DNA of 64,000 bases, taken from the NCBI RefSeq assembly GCF_023558375.1, contig NZ_CP083761.1, positions 1,787,001 through 1,851,000 on the forward strand, written 5' to 3'. The notes beneath the pieces were generated by a model, which was not told the DNA's origin, searched no databases, and was given only the letters and a program-made list of their open reading frames with translations. The position numbers and the translations under genes are program-made. The DNA comes from Chroococcidiopsis sp. CCMEE 29 (lineage in GTDB: Bacteria; Cyanobacteriota; Cyanobacteriia; Cyanobacteriales; Chroococcidiopsidaceae). Shown here one piece after another: positions 8,352 through 17,581 of this stretch (position 1 is the first letter of the stretch; every line of letters starts with the position of its first letter).

Positions 8352-9056
8352 ATGAACGGAAACAAAAGTAAAAATTTGCTCAAAAACATTGCTAGCCTTG
8401 TGGGAGGTGCTAGTGCCACTGCTTTACTCTGTCTACCAGCCTTGGCGCTACTAAATCCTAGCCAAAATAGCCTCAATCAATCTCTTAATAAACAGGTTCG
8501 CGGAGTTCAGTCTAACCAGGAAGCTGAACAGTTCTTAGCTCAAACTCAGCCAGGAGGTGAACAACCTACAGATCAGCAGCCAGGTTTTGGGCAACCGACG
8601 CAGACTACTCCAGGAACCACTCCAGGTACTACTCCAGGAGTCGACCAACCAACACAGACCGCTCCAGGCACTACTCCAACAGATCAGCAGCCAGGTTTTG
8701 GGCAACCGACGCAGACTACTCCAGGAACCACTCCAGGTACTACTCCAGGAGTCGACCAACCAACACAGACCGCTCCAGGCACTACTCCAACAGATCAGCA
8801 GCCAGGTTTTGGGCAACCGACGCAGACTACTCCAGGAACCACTCCAGGTACTACTCCAGGAGTCGACCAACCAACACAGACCGCTCCAGGCACTACTCCA
8901 GAAGTCGATCAACCAACCCAAACTGCTCCAGGAGTCGACCAACCAATACAGGATGACCCAGGTGTTGGTCAACCCACAGATGATAACCAAGTTGATAACG
9001 ACGCTGATACAGGAGTCACTCAACCAGCAGATCAGGGTGTCAGAGCGCTTTGGTAA
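8352..9056 (+). CDS. Secreted Pro/Thr/Gln-rich tandem-repeat protein
   Basis: 234 residues. It has a basic N-terminus and hydrophobic core (LLKNIASLVGGASATALL, then CLPALAL), consistent with a signal peptide ending near residue 35. From about residue 73 three identical 37-residue units follow (DQQPGFGQPTQTTPGTTPG, then TTPGVDQPTQTAPG and TTPT), then two shorter degenerate units and an acidic tail. There is no folded domain. The signal region resembles that of cyanobacterial fasciclin-domain proteins, but the fasciclin domain is absent. It is probably an extracellular or periplasmic low-complexity protein. The start is supported by AAGGAG 7 bases upstream. Confidence 0.65.
   Translation: MNGNKSKNLLKNIASLVGGASATALLCLPALALLNPSQNSLNQSLNKQVRGVQSNQEAEQFLAQTQPGGEQPTDQQPGFGQPTQTTPGTTPGTTPGVDQPTQTAPGTTPTDQQPGFGQPTQTTPGTTPGTTPGVDQPTQTAPGTTPTDQQPGFGQPTQTTPGTTPGTTPGVDQPTQTAPGTTPEVDQPTQTAPGVDQPIQDDPGVGQPTDDNQVDNDADTGVTQPADQGVRALW
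8568..8900 (+). repeat. Three tandem 111-bp coding repeats
   Basis: Units start at 8568, 8679 and 8790 and appear identical base for base. The period is a multiple of three, so the frame is kept, and the opposite strand and the +1 frame are also open across the array. Identity at synonymous sites points to recent amplification by slippage or recombination, or active homogenisation. Confidence 0.9.
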
Positions 9057-9090
9057 ACTTCCTGAATAATTTTAGACTTAGCTAATTTTA

Positions 9091-9147
9091 GGAATGATTT
9101 GGAGTGAGAGTGCAAGCCTTTAGCTACTAAATCATTCCTTGTTTTTA
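9091..9147 (+). terminator. Terminator-like stem-loop after the repeat protein
   Basis: GGAATGATTT (9091-9100) pairs with AAATCATTCC (9129-9138) and is followed by TTGTTTTTACTTTT. The stem starts 35 bases after the stop codon. The loop is long (28 bases). Confidence 0.55.
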
Positions 9148-9263
9148 CTTTTACAGGGAGTAGTATCTTTAATATTCACAAACCTTCAACCCTGACTTGC
9201 TAAGTAATCACGCGATGGTTACCTTAAGATAAGCATGTTGTTAGAGCCAGATAATTATGTAAA

Positions 9264-9812
9264 ATGCTAAAGCAATCAGTCAGGCTAGTTAGTTTATTAT
9301 CGGTATTTTGGTTGCCTTTTAGCTACCAACAACCGTTAGCACCTGATGTAAATGTTATTTCTAATACTTCCTATAATTCAGTTGCTAAACCCACTGAATC
9401 TTCTCGTACTTCAGTTATTCAACCCACTCGATTAGAGATCAATATTGAGCAGCGTCAAGTAACAATATACCAAGGAACAAGCAAAATTAAAACTTATCCA
9501 ATTGCCGTAGGTCGGCGAGGCTGGGAAACCCCAACTGGCAATTTTCAGGTAGCTCAGATGTTGAGGAATCCTACTTGGATACACCCTTTCACGGAAGAGA
9601 AAATAGCAGGGGGAGATCCTGAAAATCCTCTGGGTCGCTACTGGATTGGTTTTTGGACAGACGGTAAAAATTGGATTGGCTTTCACGGCACTCCTAATCC
9701 TGAGTCAGTCGGCAAAGCCGCCTCTCACGGTTGTATTCGGATGTACAACGAGGATATTGAGGAGTTATTCGCTCAGGTTAGGCTTGGAACACCTGTAACC
9801 GTAGTGCAATAG
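9264..9812 (+). CDS. L,D-transpeptidase (YkuD domain)
   Basis: 182 residues: an N-terminal hydrophobic segment (LVSLLSVFWLPF), then a YkuD catalytic domain from about residue 52 (RLEINIEQRQVTIYQG). The active-site signature is SHGCIRM with Cys157. The upstream His is in WIGFHGTPNPES. These enzymes form 3-3 cross-links in peptidoglycan or attach proteins to it, outside the cytoplasmic membrane. It is a short single-domain form without LysM or SH3 modules. It is well separated from neighbours and probably monocistronic. Confidence 0.88.
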   Translation: MLKQSVRLVSLLSVFWLPFSYQQPLAPDVNVISNTSYNSVAKPTESSRTSVIQPTRLEINIEQRQVTIYQGTSKIKTYPIAVGRRGWETPTGNFQVAQMLRNPTWIHPFTEEKIAGGDPENPLGRYWIGFWTDGKNWIGFHGTPNPESVGKAASHGCIRMYNEDIEELFAQVRLGTPVTVVQ

Positions 9813-9902
9813 CTATCTATAATCTCCTCCACAGGGGCATCGCCAGTTGGCATACCAAGCTGGCAAAGTGGTGTGTAAATAGTACAAAGTCAGGAGTCAG
9901 AC

Positions 9903-10178
9903 ATGGAAAAGCGATCGCTTGGCACATCAGACATAAAGATTACTCCGATCCTGATGGGTACTTGGCAAGCAGGTAAAAGAATGTGGGTAGGAATTGAGGA
10001 TGCTGAAACTACCAAAGCGATTCGGGCGGCATTTGAAGCGGGAATCACCACAATTGACACTGCTGAAGTCTACGGAGAAGGACACTCAGAGCAAATTGTG
10101 GCTCAAGCCTTATCTGATGTGCGAGATCAGGTAGTCTATGCCACGAAAGTTTTTGCCAATCATCTATGGAAGTCGTAA
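9903..10178 (+). pseudogene. Truncated aldo/keto reductase
   Basis: The 91 codons match the N-terminal third of an aldo/keto reductase: KRSLGTSDIKITPILMGTW, then TIDTAEVYGEGHSE with the catalytic Asp and Tyr, and VVYATKVFANHL. The family is normally about 310-330 residues. Here similarity ends after ANHL and the frame stops four residues later. The following 70 bp do not continue the barrel in any frame I could follow. It lacks the catalytic Lys and His regions and most of the NADPH site, so it is read as a gene remnant. Confidence 0.75.
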
Positions 10179-10247
10179 GGGGTCTTAGTCACTACCGATT
10201 GGACCCTAAAATTTTTAGAAGCTAGTCGATTCTATGTCACGCGTCGT

Positions 10248-11639
10248 TTAAACCTCAAGGGCGATCGCTGGCGTCTGAGTTTGGGGCTGACTACTGAGTT
10301 GATCCAAGATTTCCAGGAGTTCGCGCTCAAAGGCTACCTGTGCTCGGTTGGTTCTGCCACCCAGATAGAAATGACCATCCTTTTGTAGCGCCCAAATCTG
10401 GGAGTGGGAAACATAGCTCATTACTACACCCAGCATTAGCAAAGCAAAGCCAGCATAAACAATGGAAATACCAGGATCGGCTTTGATTTGTAAGCCAGTG
10501 CTACCAACTAATTCAACAATCTTCAGTGTCACCCCGTTAACGTTTGTGGACATTCCAGAGCGAAGAGTATCAACTAGCTGACCTTTTGCATCATAAATTA
10601 GCAGTGTTCCTTGTAGGTCTTTAGCTAAGAGAGAAACACCAGCACTCAAATCAGGTTTAGTCGGAATCCAGGTTCCCCAAATGCGCCCGTTGCCGTTGGT
10701 ATTTAACTGAGCCATTGGTAATTGCAGGACAGGGCTTTTGTTAAGGCGGATACGAAGAGCTGCGATTCCCCAGTCCGTTTGATAGAAAGTCACACCCCGG
10801 TAGCGCAGAGGCTCGTTCACAAAAATTGTCTTGCGTTTAACCTCTTGTCCCTGCTGATCTAAAACCGATAGATCGGAATAGAACTGGTCAATGCCTCCTG
10901 TTGGTGTATAGTCAATCCAAAAGCGATTGACCCGCAAAGACCAATCCTTGGGAATCTGTGGTGCTGCCCAAGGTCCAGCGTCCACGATATTCTGAACCTT
11001 AAAGTTTTCTCCGCTAGTAACCATTTCCTGACCAACAAAGCCAGTCATGGCTCCCCAAATTCCCCCAGCTAGAATAACCACAATGCCAACATGAACAACT
11101 ATCGGACCGATGCGTCCAACAATGCCTTTACGGGCATACAAAGTATCATTCTCGCCTTGAAATATTCGATAACGTCGGTTCTGCAATAGCTGCGTCAGGG
11201 ACGAGAGCGAACCAGTATCAAGTTCAGCACTCAGAGCCAATTTCTGAAACTGGCGGGGTTGATCGTAAAATTTCCATTTACGAGCAGCCTTCAAAGCAGG
11301 GAACTGACGGGTAAAGGTACAGGCAGTTAAGCTAGTGCTAAACAGAATGAGTAGCGCTAAAAACCACCAGGTACGATAGACGTGATCTAAGCCTAGCGTT
11401 AAGATTACCTTCCAGCTCAGGAAACCGAATAGCGCTGGGTGTTCTGGATAGTTAGCCTGGTAAAACGCTACTGATTGCCCCTGCTCAATTACAGTGCCGC
11501 TGATGCTAAAAACTGCGATCGCTAGCAATAGCACAATCGCCAAGCGTAAATCTGTCAGCAGTGGCAATAATTCCTCTCGAAAGAACCTTTGAGGAATTGA
11601 CCACAGGCTTGACTGTTTTGAAACATCGTCTAAAGTCAT
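10248..11639 (-). CDS. ccs1: Cytochrome c biogenesis protein Ccs1/ResB
   Basis: About 463 residues from the ATG at 11639. A longer frame to 11696 would overlap the upstream gene and lacks family sequence. Early membrane helices ([37 protein letters not shown]), a third near [17 protein letters not shown], a large lumenal domain and a last helix near [20 protein letters not shown] match ResB/Ccs1. With CcsA it delivers heme and reduced apocytochrome for c-type cytochrome maturation on the lumenal side of thylakoids. It lies four bases downstream of ccdA, so the two genes are almost certainly cotranscribed. It extends to the truncated reductase region at its 3' side. Confidence 0.93.
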   Translation of the reverse strand: MTLDDVSKQSSLWSIPQRFFREELLPLLTDLRLAIVLLLAIAVFSISGTVIEQGQSVAFYQANYPEHPALFGFLSWKVILTLGLDHVYRTWWFLALLILFSTSLTACTFTRQFPALKAARKWKFYDQPRQFQKLALSAELDTGSLSSLTQLLQNRRYRIFQGENDTLYARKGIVGRIGPIVVHVGIVVILAGGIWGAMTGFVGQEMVTSGENFKVQNIVDAGPWAAPQIPKDWSLRVNRFWIDYTPTGGIDQFYSDLSVLDQQGQEVKRKTIFVNEPLRYRGVTFYQTDWGIAALRIRLNKSPVLQLPMAQLNTNGNGRIWGTWIPTKPDLSAGVSLLAKDLQGTLLIYDAKGQLVDTLRSGMSTNVNGVTLKIVELVGSTGLQIKADPGISIVYAGFALLMLGVVMSYVSHSQIWALQKDGHFYLGGRTNRAQVAFERELLEILDQLSSQPQTQTPAIALEV

Positions 11640-11643
11640 TTGA

Positions 11644-12381
11644 TTAAAAACTTCCAACCGGAATCCGAGACAGCAGTGAAAAAACACCAAACCCAACTAA
11701 TAGCGCCCCGCTAACGGGTGTAATCCAACCAGACCACCGACGCAGCTGGAGCAACTTTTTAATGGCAGCGGTAAAAGTACCCGCTAAAATTAACGGTACA
11801 ACGTAGCCAACTGTATAAGACAACAGCAAGACTCCACCTAAAACCACATCTTGCGTTGTCGCCACCCAAGCAAGCAAAGTTGCCAACACAGGTGTACTGC
11901 AGGGCGAAGCAACCAAACCAAAAGTTAAACCCACAAAATAGGAGCGCACTCCCTCTGGTAAGTCTTTTGACCATTCCAAACCACCCAAGGATGGTAATTG
12001 CAAGGGCAATGCTTCCAGTAAGTTTAGCCCCATCAGAATTGCCACAATGCTAACTATAATCGGCAAGCCAATTCCTATTTGACCGTAGACTTGCCCCACG
12101 AATGCCGCTGCTATTCCCAACCCAGCCAAAGTCGTTGCCAATCCTAGAGAAAACCAGGCTGATTGGGCAATTGCCTGAAGACGGCTTTTAGATTCATAAC
12201 CGCCAATATAGCCAATGGTGATTGGCAGCATCGAAAGCATACAAGGTGTCAAGCTAGTGAGCAATCCAGCTATAAAGATAATGCCGATGCTGACCCAGCT
12301 CAAATGCGTTAGCTGATTTGAAACCAAGTAATTGGCAAATTGTTCAATTTCATATATCTGAGTTTGTAGGGTTTCAAGCAT
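11644..12381 (-). CDS. ccdA: Thiol-disulfide transporter CcdA
   Basis: About 245 residues and six helices. The paired cysteines that relay electrons across the membrane are in [19 protein letters not shown] and [17 protein letters not shown], the hallmark of CcdA/DsbD-beta. It moves reducing power from thioredoxin to the lumen to keep apocytochrome CXXCH cysteines reduced for Ccs1/CcsA. An upstream in-frame ATG at 12408 would add nine residues; neither start has a strong ribosome site. It is the first gene of a two-gene ccdA-ccs1 operon. Confidence 0.93.
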   Translation of the reverse strand: MLETLQTQIYEIEQFANYLVSNQLTHLSWVSIGIIFIAGLLTSLTPCMLSMLPITIGYIGGYESKSRLQAIAQSAWFSLGLATTLAGLGIAAAFVGQVYGQIGIGLPIIVSIVAILMGLNLLEALPLQLPSLGGLEWSKDLPEGVRSYFVGLTFGLVASPCSTPVLATLLAWVATTQDVVLGGVLLLSYTVGYVVPLILAGTFTAAIKKLLQLRRWSGWITPVSGALLVGFGVFSLLSRIPVGSF

Positions 12382-12580
12382 GAGACAGATGGCTTGTGAA
12401 AGGCCCATTCTGCATTGATTTTAGCTTGGTTGTGGCGTCGAGGGCGTCAGGGGTTCGAGCTGAGCCTAAACTGTTGTTTCCTCTCAGTCACTTGTTACTG
12501 TACTAGACGTGCTACCAAATTAATGAATCTCCCATCACAGCATTTAGAGGTTTGCCAGGAAGGAGGCGCATCTACAACTT

Positions 12581-14029
12581 ATGATGAATAACTCTGAAAC
12601 AACATCCTGGAAGCAGGTTCGTGCTGCTTTCCAAAAAATTTGGGGCTATGAAAATTTTCGACCACCGCAGGGAGAAGTGATCCGTAGTCTATTATCCCGG
12701 CGAGATGCTTTAGTAGTGATGCCTACGGGAGGGGGAAAGTCTATTTGCTTTCAACTGCCGGCTTTGCTGCAAACTGGATTAACACTCGTGGTTTCGCCTC
12801 TAGTGGCACTAATGGAAAATCAAGTACAGGAATTACGCGATCGCCATCTACCGGCTGGCTTGTTGCATAGTGAATTGCCAAGTTCTAAGCGTTGGCAGAC
12901 TCTACAGCTACTAGAAAGACAACAATTGAGACTGCTTTATTTATCCCCAGAAACACTACTGAGTGCATTAGTATGGGAACGCCTGTGTCAACCCCAACTA
13001 AAAATTAACGGTCTAATTCTGGATGAGGCGCATTGCCTGGTACAGTGGGGTGATACTTTTCGACCCGCTTACCGGCGTTTGGGAGCAGTACGTCCAGCTT
13101 TACTGAAGTCTAAGCCATCTGGAACAAAAATAGCGATCGCTGCCTTTACCGCTACAGCCGATCCAGCTACTCAGCAAATGATTGAGCAAGTCTTACAGCT
13201 ACAACAACCAGATGTGTTTCGACAAAATCCTTACCGGGAAAATCTACACCTCAAAGTGCAAACTGTTTGGACACCCCGAGGACGTAAGCAACGGCTATTA
13301 AAATTTATTCAGGCAAAACCAGGACAAGCTGGGTTAATTTATGTTCGTACACGACGAGATAGCGAGAGTCTAGCGGATTGGTTGGGACAATTAGGGTATG
13401 CAACTGCTGCTTACCACGCAGGGCTGAGTCCAGATGAACGCCGTTCAATTGAAGCGAGTTGGCTTAGTAGCGCGATGCCTTTCGTTGTCTGTACCTCTGC
13501 TTTTGGCATGGGCATCAACAAGTCCAATGTGCGCTGGGTGGTTCATTTCCATGCGCCGTCGTTACTTTCTGAGTACGTCCAAGAGATTGGAAGGGCGGGA
13601 CGAGATGGGAAGCAGAGTGTTGCCCTGATGCTGATTAGTGAACCAACAGGATGGTTAGATCCAGAGGACAAGCAACGACAGCGTTTTTTTGAGGATAAGC
13701 TGCGATCGCAATACTCATCTGCACAGCAGCTAGCGAAGAAACTCCCCCTCCAAGGTGAGGTTAGTGCGGTAGCGCGACAGTTTCCTGATGGTGCGATCGC
13801 TTTATCTCTACTACACAGCGCTAATCAGTTAGATTGGCAAGGACCATTCAATTACTTTATCCATCAACCAGGGTGGCTTCAACCTAAGTCTCAGTTACTC
13901 GCCGCCCAGCAAATGATTCAGTATCTTACCACCAGACAGTGCCGCTGGCAGTTTTTGTTAAGCTATTTCGGCTTTAGTAAAGAAGCGCCACATCCAGGTT
14001 GTGGTCATTGCGATCGCTGTGTACCCTAG
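12581..14029 (+). CDS. recQ: RecQ-type ATP-dependent DNA helicase, short form
   Basis: 482 residues. Helicase motifs: motif 0 GYENFRPPQGEVI, Walker A VMPTGGGKS (Lys53), DEAH at residues 148-151, FTATA, and motif VI QEIGRAGRDG. The C-terminus carries clustered cysteines (RQC near residue 458 and CGHCDRC), matching the RecQ zinc-binding subdomain. There is no winged-helix or HRDC domain, so it is shorter than E. coli RecQ (about 610). It unwinds DNA 3' to 5' in repair and recombination. A strong ribosome site (AAGGAGG, about 15 bases upstream) precedes two adjacent ATGs. Confidence 0.9.
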   Translation: MMNNSETTSWKQVRAAFQKIWGYENFRPPQGEVIRSLLSRRDALVVMPTGGGKSICFQLPALLQTGLTLVVSPLVALMENQVQELRDRHLPAGLLHSELPSSKRWQTLQLLERQQLRLLYLSPETLLSALVWERLCQPQLKINGLILDEAHCLVQWGDTFRPAYRRLGAVRPALLKSKPSGTKIAIAAFTATADPATQQMIEQVLQLQQPDVFRQNPYRENLHLKVQTVWTPRGRKQRLLKFIQAKPGQAGLIYVRTRRDSESLADWLGQLGYATAAYHAGLSPDERRSIEASWLSSAMPFVVCTSAFGMGINKSNVRWVVHFHAPSLLSEYVQEIGRAGRDGKQSVALMLISEPTGWLDPEDKQRQRFFEDKLRSQYSSAQQLAKKLPLQGEVSAVARQFPDGAIALSLLHSANQLDWQGPFNYFIHQPGWLQPKSQLLAAQQMIQYLTTRQCRWQFLLSYFGFSKEAPHPGCGHCDRCVP

Positions 14030-14268
14030 CAGTTACAGTTCTGATTCACGACCGAGGACTTTAACTATGAGCCGTGGATTTGAATCCCTGGCAGATGAGT
14101 GTGTAGTTACAAGATTTGCGGTTAGTGTAACTCACACGCAAATAGGTGCTGTTTTCTTTCAAAAGCCTAATCCTTTCCCAATCTGCTCTCACTTTTCTGC
14201 TATTAGCTAGAGGTTAGCAGCAGCTGTAGTGTGAGACATTATGGTGGTTAAGAACGGAGTAAAAGCTG

Positions 14269-14793
14269 ATGGGACTTTTTGATCAAATTATCAATTCACT
14301 AGACAACTCTAATCGGGAAGCCAGTTCTGGTCAGATGGCTTCTATTTTCGGCACCATGCAGCAGGTGAGTGATAGCTATGGGGCAGACCCTTCAACAGTT
14401 CAGTCAGTAGTGTCAATTGTAGGTAATTACGTTCGCTCGGCTTTGCAACAAAAGCGCTCTTCAGAGGGTAATGAGCAAGCGCAAGCCATTGTAAACCAAT
14501 ACAGTGGTTCTTATCCTAATCCTCAAGCTGTTCACTCACTCTTTTCTCCTAATCAAGAGGATCAGCTGGCTCAAGATGCCGCACAGCGAACAGGTTTGAA
14601 TATTGGCACAATTAAAGAGATGCTGCCTATACTAGTTCCTTTAGTTCTAAATCTACTGCAAACTGGTACCCGGTCTCAAAGTCCGCAAACTGGGTCGAAT
14701 CCTGTGCTGAATGCTTTCTTAGATGCCGATCGCGATGGGGATGTTGATATTGCTGACATGATGCGCCATGCAAGTCGCTATCTGCGTCGATAA
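14269..14793 (+). CDS. DUF937 domain protein with a calcium-loop-like tail
   Basis: 174 residues. The N-terminal MGLFDQIINSLDNSNRE and the following helical region with Gln/Ser linkers fit DUF937 (YidB-like) proteins common in cyanobacteria. The C-terminus has DADRDGDVDIADM, which looks like an EF-hand or dockerin-type calcium loop. No signal peptide. Function unknown; a calcium link is inference from the loop only. Confidence 0.75.
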   Translation: MGLFDQIINSLDNSNREASSGQMASIFGTMQQVSDSYGADPSTVQSVVSIVGNYVRSALQQKRSSEGNEQAQAIVNQYSGSYPNPQAVHSLFSPNQEDQLAQDAAQRTGLNIGTIKEMLPILVPLVLNLLQTGTRSQSPQTGSNPVLNAFLDADRDGDVDIADMMRHASRYLRR

Positions 14794-14914
14794 TAGAGGG
14801 GCGAGGGGCGAAGGGAAAATCAAAATTAGTTGATCCTTCATTCTGTTGAAGACCCCTTTAACTTTTCCTTTTTTCCTACCGAAGGTTCTTCTGCATCCCC
14901 TTGCTACCTACCTA

Positions 14915-15916
14915 ATGAGAATCGTATTCTTTGGCACTCCCCAGTTTGCGGTACCTAGCTTAGAAAGTTTACTAGGTCATCCAGAGTTTGAAGTAGTGGC
15001 AGTTGTCACCCAGCCAGATAAACGCCGAGGTCGTGGTAATCAGCTAACGCCTTCACCTGTGAAAACCGTTGCTTTGGCGCATCAAATACCTGTCTGGCAA
15101 CCTCAGCGCGTGAAAAAAGAGGTTGAAACCCTGGTGCAGCTGAAGCAGAGTGGAGCAGATGCCTTTGTTGTCGTTGCCTACGGACAGATTCTTTCCCAAG
15201 AAATTCTGGATATGCCTCGGCTAGGTTGCATTAATGTTCATGGCTCGCTTTTGCCTAAGTACCGGGGTGCGGCTCCGATTCAGTGGTGTCTCTATCACGG
15301 TGAGGTAGAAACTGGGATTACGACGATGTTAATAGATGCAGGCATGGATACGGGGGCAATGCTGCTCAAAGCTTACACGCCAATTCATCTGCTAGACAAT
15401 GCTCAAGATTTAGCACAGAAGCTAGCCAAGCTGGGGGCAAATTTACTGGGGGAAACTCTGTTAAAGCTAGAACGCCAAGAAATTCAACCGATTCCCCAAG
15501 ATTCGTCTCAAGCGACGTATGCGCCAATGATTCAAAAGCAGGACTATTTACTGGATTGGTCGAGAGCGGCGATCGCTTTACATAACCAAGTCAGAGGTTT
15601 TTTTCCCAACTGTACGACAACCTGTCAAGGTCAATTGCTGAAAATCACCGCTACAGTTCCCCTTGGTGCTTACTCAACTCAACTACCACCGGAATTAACA
15701 GTGCTTCAGGATTTGTCTTCCTTGTCAGCGCAATCCGGACGTCCAGGTGAAGTAGTAAGCATCGCCAAGGGAATTGGACCAGTTATTCAAACTGGCGAGG
15801 GACTGTTACTGTTGCGAGAAGTACAGTTGGCTGGTAAGCGTCCTCAGTCAGGATGGGACTTTGCTAACGGTACCCGTTTAACAGTGGGAGAGGTATTGGA
15901 AAGTTTTGAGTCTTGA
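14915..15916 (+). CDS. fmt: Methionyl-tRNA formyltransferase
   Basis: 333 residues from the ATG at 14915 ([20 protein letters not shown]). A longer frame from 14846 adds only unconserved residues. The formyl-transfer signature is present: an Asn in [20 protein letters not shown] with its His, and the downstream [18 protein letters not shown]. The C-terminal OB-like domain ends [14 protein letters not shown]. It formylates initiator Met-tRNA using 10-formyl-tetrahydrofolate. No def gene lies beside it, so the usual def-fmt pair is not present here. Confidence 0.95.
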   Translation: MRIVFFGTPQFAVPSLESLLGHPEFEVVAVVTQPDKRRGRGNQLTPSPVKTVALAHQIPVWQPQRVKKEVETLVQLKQSGADAFVVVAYGQILSQEILDMPRLGCINVHGSLLPKYRGAAPIQWCLYHGEVETGITTMLIDAGMDTGAMLLKAYTPIHLLDNAQDLAQKLAKLGANLLGETLLKLERQEIQPIPQDSSQATYAPMIQKQDYLLDWSRAAIALHNQVRGFFPNCTTTCQGQLLKITATVPLGAYSTQLPPELTVLQDLSSLSAQSGRPGEVVSIAKGIGPVIQTGEGLLLLREVQLAGKRPQSGWDFANGTRLTVGEVLESFES

Positions 15917-15930
15917 AGTAAGGCGTTTAA

Positions 15931-16287
15931 TCACTCAGCATTCTCGTAGAAGCGGCAGCGATCGCACGGTCCCTCGGGGTTGACTGCACAGCGAATAATT
16001 TCGGAGTGAGCATTAAAGTGACAGCTGGCATCCCCAATTACCCAGCGCCCCTTTACAAGACTTTTCTCAGCTAGTGATTGAGCTGACTGTACATAGATAG
16101 CAATTTTGTGCAAGCGGTAGCGCCCTAACTTTAGTTGATAGCGGTGACGGCGCTCTAAAACGGCGTAGGTTTTACCTTCAAGCTCGAGATAGTTACCTGG
16201 TTGTGGCGTCCAGTCGAGTTGGACATTGCCGAGGCACTGACGCGGATGCGTCAAAATTACCTCCGTTGGAAGAGAGTCTGGCTCCAT
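15931..16287 (-). CDS. DUF6464 family protein
   Basis: 118 residues. The C-terminal half has GDASCHFNAHSEIIRCAVNP, then GPCDRCRFYE, a Cys/His-rich pattern consistent with a bound metal. The N-terminal half includes VLERRHRYQLKLGRYRLHKI. This is a cyanobacteria-restricted family of unknown role; the DUF number is from memory. It converges with fmt, leaving a 14-bp gap. Confidence 0.7.
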   Translation of the reverse strand: MEPDSLPTEVILTHPRQCLGNVQLDWTPQPGNYLELEGKTYAVLERRHRYQLKLGRYRLHKIAIYVQSAQSLAEKSLVKGRWVIGDASCHFNAHSEIIRCAVNPEGPCDRCRFYENAE

Positions 16288-16393
16288 AACTCACAAAAGA
16301 TGTAATGCTGACTACATCTGGATGGTATCGCACAATTAGCCTAGCCTAGCTAAGCTTAGATTAGGCTTAAGGTTTTGTTGGAGTAGATTATAG

Positions 16394-16419
16394 AAAAAAG
16401 CGCTCCTGCTAAGGAGCGC
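16394..16419 (-). terminator. Strong intrinsic terminator of psbA
   Basis: On the minus strand a perfect 8-bp stem, GCGCTCCT/AGGAGCGC with a four-base loop, is followed by TTTTTT. It lies about 65 bases after the psbA stop codon. Confidence 0.9.
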
Positions 16420-16483
16420 CACAATCAGTTGTATTTCAAGCACTCATAACAACTGACAACTGAAAACCTGAATGAGAACAATC

Positions 16484-17581
16484 TTAGCTGTGGATTGTAG
16501 GAGCAGTCAGAGCAACTGGCACAGCTTCTTTCGCCGCCAGATCGAGCGGGAAATTGTGAGCATTGCGCTCGTGCATTACTTCCATCCCCAGGTTGGCACG
16601 GTTCAGCACGTCTGCCCAGGTGCTAATTACACGCCCTTGAGAGTCCAGCACTGACTGGTTGAAGTTGAAACCATTGAGGTTAAAAGCCATCGTGCTAATG
16701 CCCAAGGAAGTGAACCAAATGCCCACTACTGGCCATGCCGCTAGGAGAAAGTGAAGAGTACGACTATTTGCAGTGGTTCCCAATACTGCCTCGTTTAGAC
16801 GTCCAATCAAGCGACCAAAATAACCGTGAGCGGCAACAATGTTGTAGGTCTCTTCTTCTTGTCCGAATTTGTAGCCGTAGTTTTGGCTCTCACTTTCGGT
16901 TGTTTCCCGCACTAAGCTTGATGTCACCAGTGAACCGTGCATCGCACTGAATAGCGCTCCACCGAATACTCCGGCTACACCCAGTTGGTGGAATGGGTGC
17001 ATCAGGATGTTGTGCTCTGCTTGGAACACTAACATGAAGTTAAAGGTGCCAGAGATCCCCAGGGGCATGCCATCACTGAAGGAACCTTGTCCCAACGGGT
17101 AGATTAGGAATACCGCCGTTGCTGCTGCGACTGGAGCTGAGTAAGCTACTGCAATCCATGGTCGCATTCCCAACCGGTAGGATAGTTCCCACTCTCTTCC
17201 CATGTAGCAGAATACGCCAATTAGGAAGTGGAAGATTACTAGCTGGTATGGTCCGCCGTTGTACAGCCACTCATCTAATGATGCTGCTTCCCAGATTGGG
17301 TAGAAGTGTAAGCCGATCGCGTTAGAAGAAGGAACTACTGCTCCACTGATGATGTTGTTGCCGTAGATCAATGAGCCTGCTACTGGCTCGCGGATGCCGT
17401 CGATGTCTACGGGGGGGGCGGCGATGAAGGCGATGATGAAGCAGGTTGTGGCGGCTAGCAATGTTGGAATCATCAATACGCCGAACCAGCCGATGTATAG
17501 CCGGTTGTCAGTGCTGGTGATCCAGTTGCAGAACCGTTCCCACAAAGAAGCGCTGTCGCGTCTTTGTAAAGTAGTAGTCAT
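16484..17581 (-). CDS. psbA: Photosystem II D1 protein with a replaced QB loop
   Basis: The 365-residue protein is five residues longer than standard D1. Conserved residues are visible: His118 and His198 (chlorophyll), Tyr161 (TyrZ), Asp170 and Glu189 (Mn cluster), His215, and the C-terminal ligand region [16 protein letters not shown], followed by a 16-residue extension for CtpA cleavage. Residue 130 is Glu (GREWELSY), as in high-light D1 forms. Gly80, Phe158 and the Thr equivalent to 286 are kept, so it is not the microaerobic D1'. The anomaly: after GRLI259 the normal FQYASFNN, with the QB-contact residues Ser264 and Phe265, is replaced by [13 protein letters not shown]. The frame then resumes SRTLHF, giving the iron-ligand His at 277 instead of 272. 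Identity as psbA is certain; its role is open. Confidence 0.97.
   Translation of the reverse strand: MTTTLQRRDSASLWERFCNWITSTDNRLYIGWFGVLMIPTLLAATTCFIIAFIAAPPVDIDGIREPVAGSLIYGNNIISGAVVPSSNAIGLHFYPIWEAASLDEWLYNGGPYQLVIFHFLIGVFCYMGREWELSYRLGMRPWIAVAYSAPVAAATAVFLIYPLGQGSFSDGMPLGISGTFNFMLVFQAEHNILMHPFHQLGVAGVFGGALFSAMHGSLVTSSLVRETTESESQNYGYKFGQEEETYNIVAAHGYFGRLIGRLNEAVLGTTANSRTLHFLLAAWPVVGIWFTSLGISTMAFNLNGFNFNQSVLDSQGRVISTWADVLNRANLGMEVMHERNAHNFPLDLAAKEAVPVALTAPTIHS

Noticed and set aside
8535-9069. Long open frames on the opposite strand and in the +1 frame over the 111-bp repeats
   Set aside because: They are open only because the period is a multiple of three. The frame with a signal peptide and AAGGAG ribosome site is the real one.
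16766-16804. Frameshift or sequencing error as cause of the altered D1 loop
   Set aside because: A double frameshift would keep similar length and leave standard psbA bases recognisable in another frame. Here the segment is five codons longer and its bases differ. An assembly chimera is still possible and needs reads.
16484-17581. Microaerobic D1' or rogue D1/ChlF as identity of the variant psbA
   Set aside because: Gly80, Phe158 and the Thr corresponding to 286 are unchanged, and the Mn-cluster ligands are present, so neither class fits.
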